From positions 1-14,192 of the forward strand of contig CAZWIF010000031.1 of NCBI GenBank assembly GCA_964634355.1: DNA of 14,192 nucleotides. Reading direction: 5' to 3'. Origin of the DNA: CAKPSH01 sp964634355. Lineage in GTDB: Bacteria; Bacillota; Clostridia; TANB77; CAG-508. This document shows positions 13,970 through 14,192 of this stretch, piece by piece (position 1 is the stretch's first letter; each line of letters begins with the position of its first letter). The position numbers and the translations under genes were made by a program. Below the pieces are notes generated by a model. That model ran no database searches, was not told where the DNA came from, and was given only the letters and a program-made list of their open reading frames with translations.

Positions 13970-14108
13970 TGTAGGGGCAGGCCTTGCGTCTGCCCATTTT
14001 TAATATTTGCAATACATTCAAAATATTTGCATTATTTATTTTAAATGTATTAATTTAAAACAAAATTAAATTTTTGTTCAACGGGCGGACGCAAGGCCCG
14101 CCCCTACA
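13970..14108. mobile_element. REPIN- or MITE-like element, palindrome family 2 copies D and E in inverted pair
   Basis: Two 26-bp arms, 13970-13995 and 14083-14108, are inverted copies of each other at 24 of 26 positions, starting TGTAGGGGC and ending GCCCCTACA. Each arm is itself a hairpin with loop CTTGC or GCAAG. The two arm differences (A/G and T/C) pair with each other, so both arms stay folded. Inside, 14011-14025 and 14037-14051 form a second inverted repeat (14 of 15 bases) with an 11-base loop. No coding frame lies inside. No target-site duplication is evident. The 13832-14192 stretch holds only this element and the promoter at 13869-13897; I see nothing in 14109-14192. Confidence 0.7.
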
Positions 14109-14192
14109 ATTTGGCAATATCGTTATATTTTATTTAATATTTTAATTCATGTTTTTTCTACAATAATTATTAGATAAATTGTTGTTTGTGGG

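Noticed and set aside
13970..14108. CRISPR array
   Set aside because: Only two arms, in inverted orientation, and no direct repeat-spacer periodicity or cas gene.

Overview
The window is a 14.2 kb piece of an AT-rich, low-GC genome. Gene content and order (FtsEX with a coiled-coil M23 hydrolase and CtpA; a transketolase split into two subunits; a BacA-type UppP; strong AAAGGAG-like ribosome binding sites) fit a Bacillota member, most likely class Clostridia. I infer this from protein character and base composition; no marker in the window fixes the genus.

Layout. (1) 1-1199: the 3' end of lepA (EF4) followed by an rlmB/TrmH-family 23S rRNA 2'-O-methyltransferase, a translation block. (2) 1387-5611: behind a strong extended -10 promoter lie ftsE, ftsX, a secreted coiled-coil M23 murein hydrolase and an S41 carboxy-terminal protease. 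This is a cell-wall remodelling cluster in which FtsEX would gate the hydrolase. ftsE is broken by a frameshift that looks like a 14-bp deletion. (3) 5710-8671: a TTGACA/TATAAT promoter drives a divalent-metal ABC transporter (ATPase and permease, no binding protein here) and an MgtE magnesium channel. (4) 8774-9317, minus strand: a membrane-anchored protein resembling the C-terminal domain of the TIGR03943/DUF1980 (YcgQ) family, also broken by a one-base frameshift. (5) 9549-11618: a membrane TPR protein of unknown role, then undecaprenyl-diphosphatase. (6) 11725-13516: transketolase N- and C-terminal subunits, ending in a bidirectional terminator shared with a convergent small membrane protein gene (13529-13831, minus strand).

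Between the genes is a set of short GC-rich palindromes that stand out from the AT-rich background. Two (4324-4343 and 5639-5658) are perfect 20-bp palindromes of one family. Three (8715-8735, 13970-13995, 14083-14108) belong to a second family, and the last two form a REPIN- or MITE-like inverted pair around an AT-rich inner inverted repeat. Within each family, copies differ by compensatory changes that keep the arms paired.

I found no tRNA, rRNA, CRISPR array, intact transposase, phage gene or recognisable defence system. Most of the window is housekeeping. The parts worth a second look are the two disrupted genes and the dispersed palindromes.
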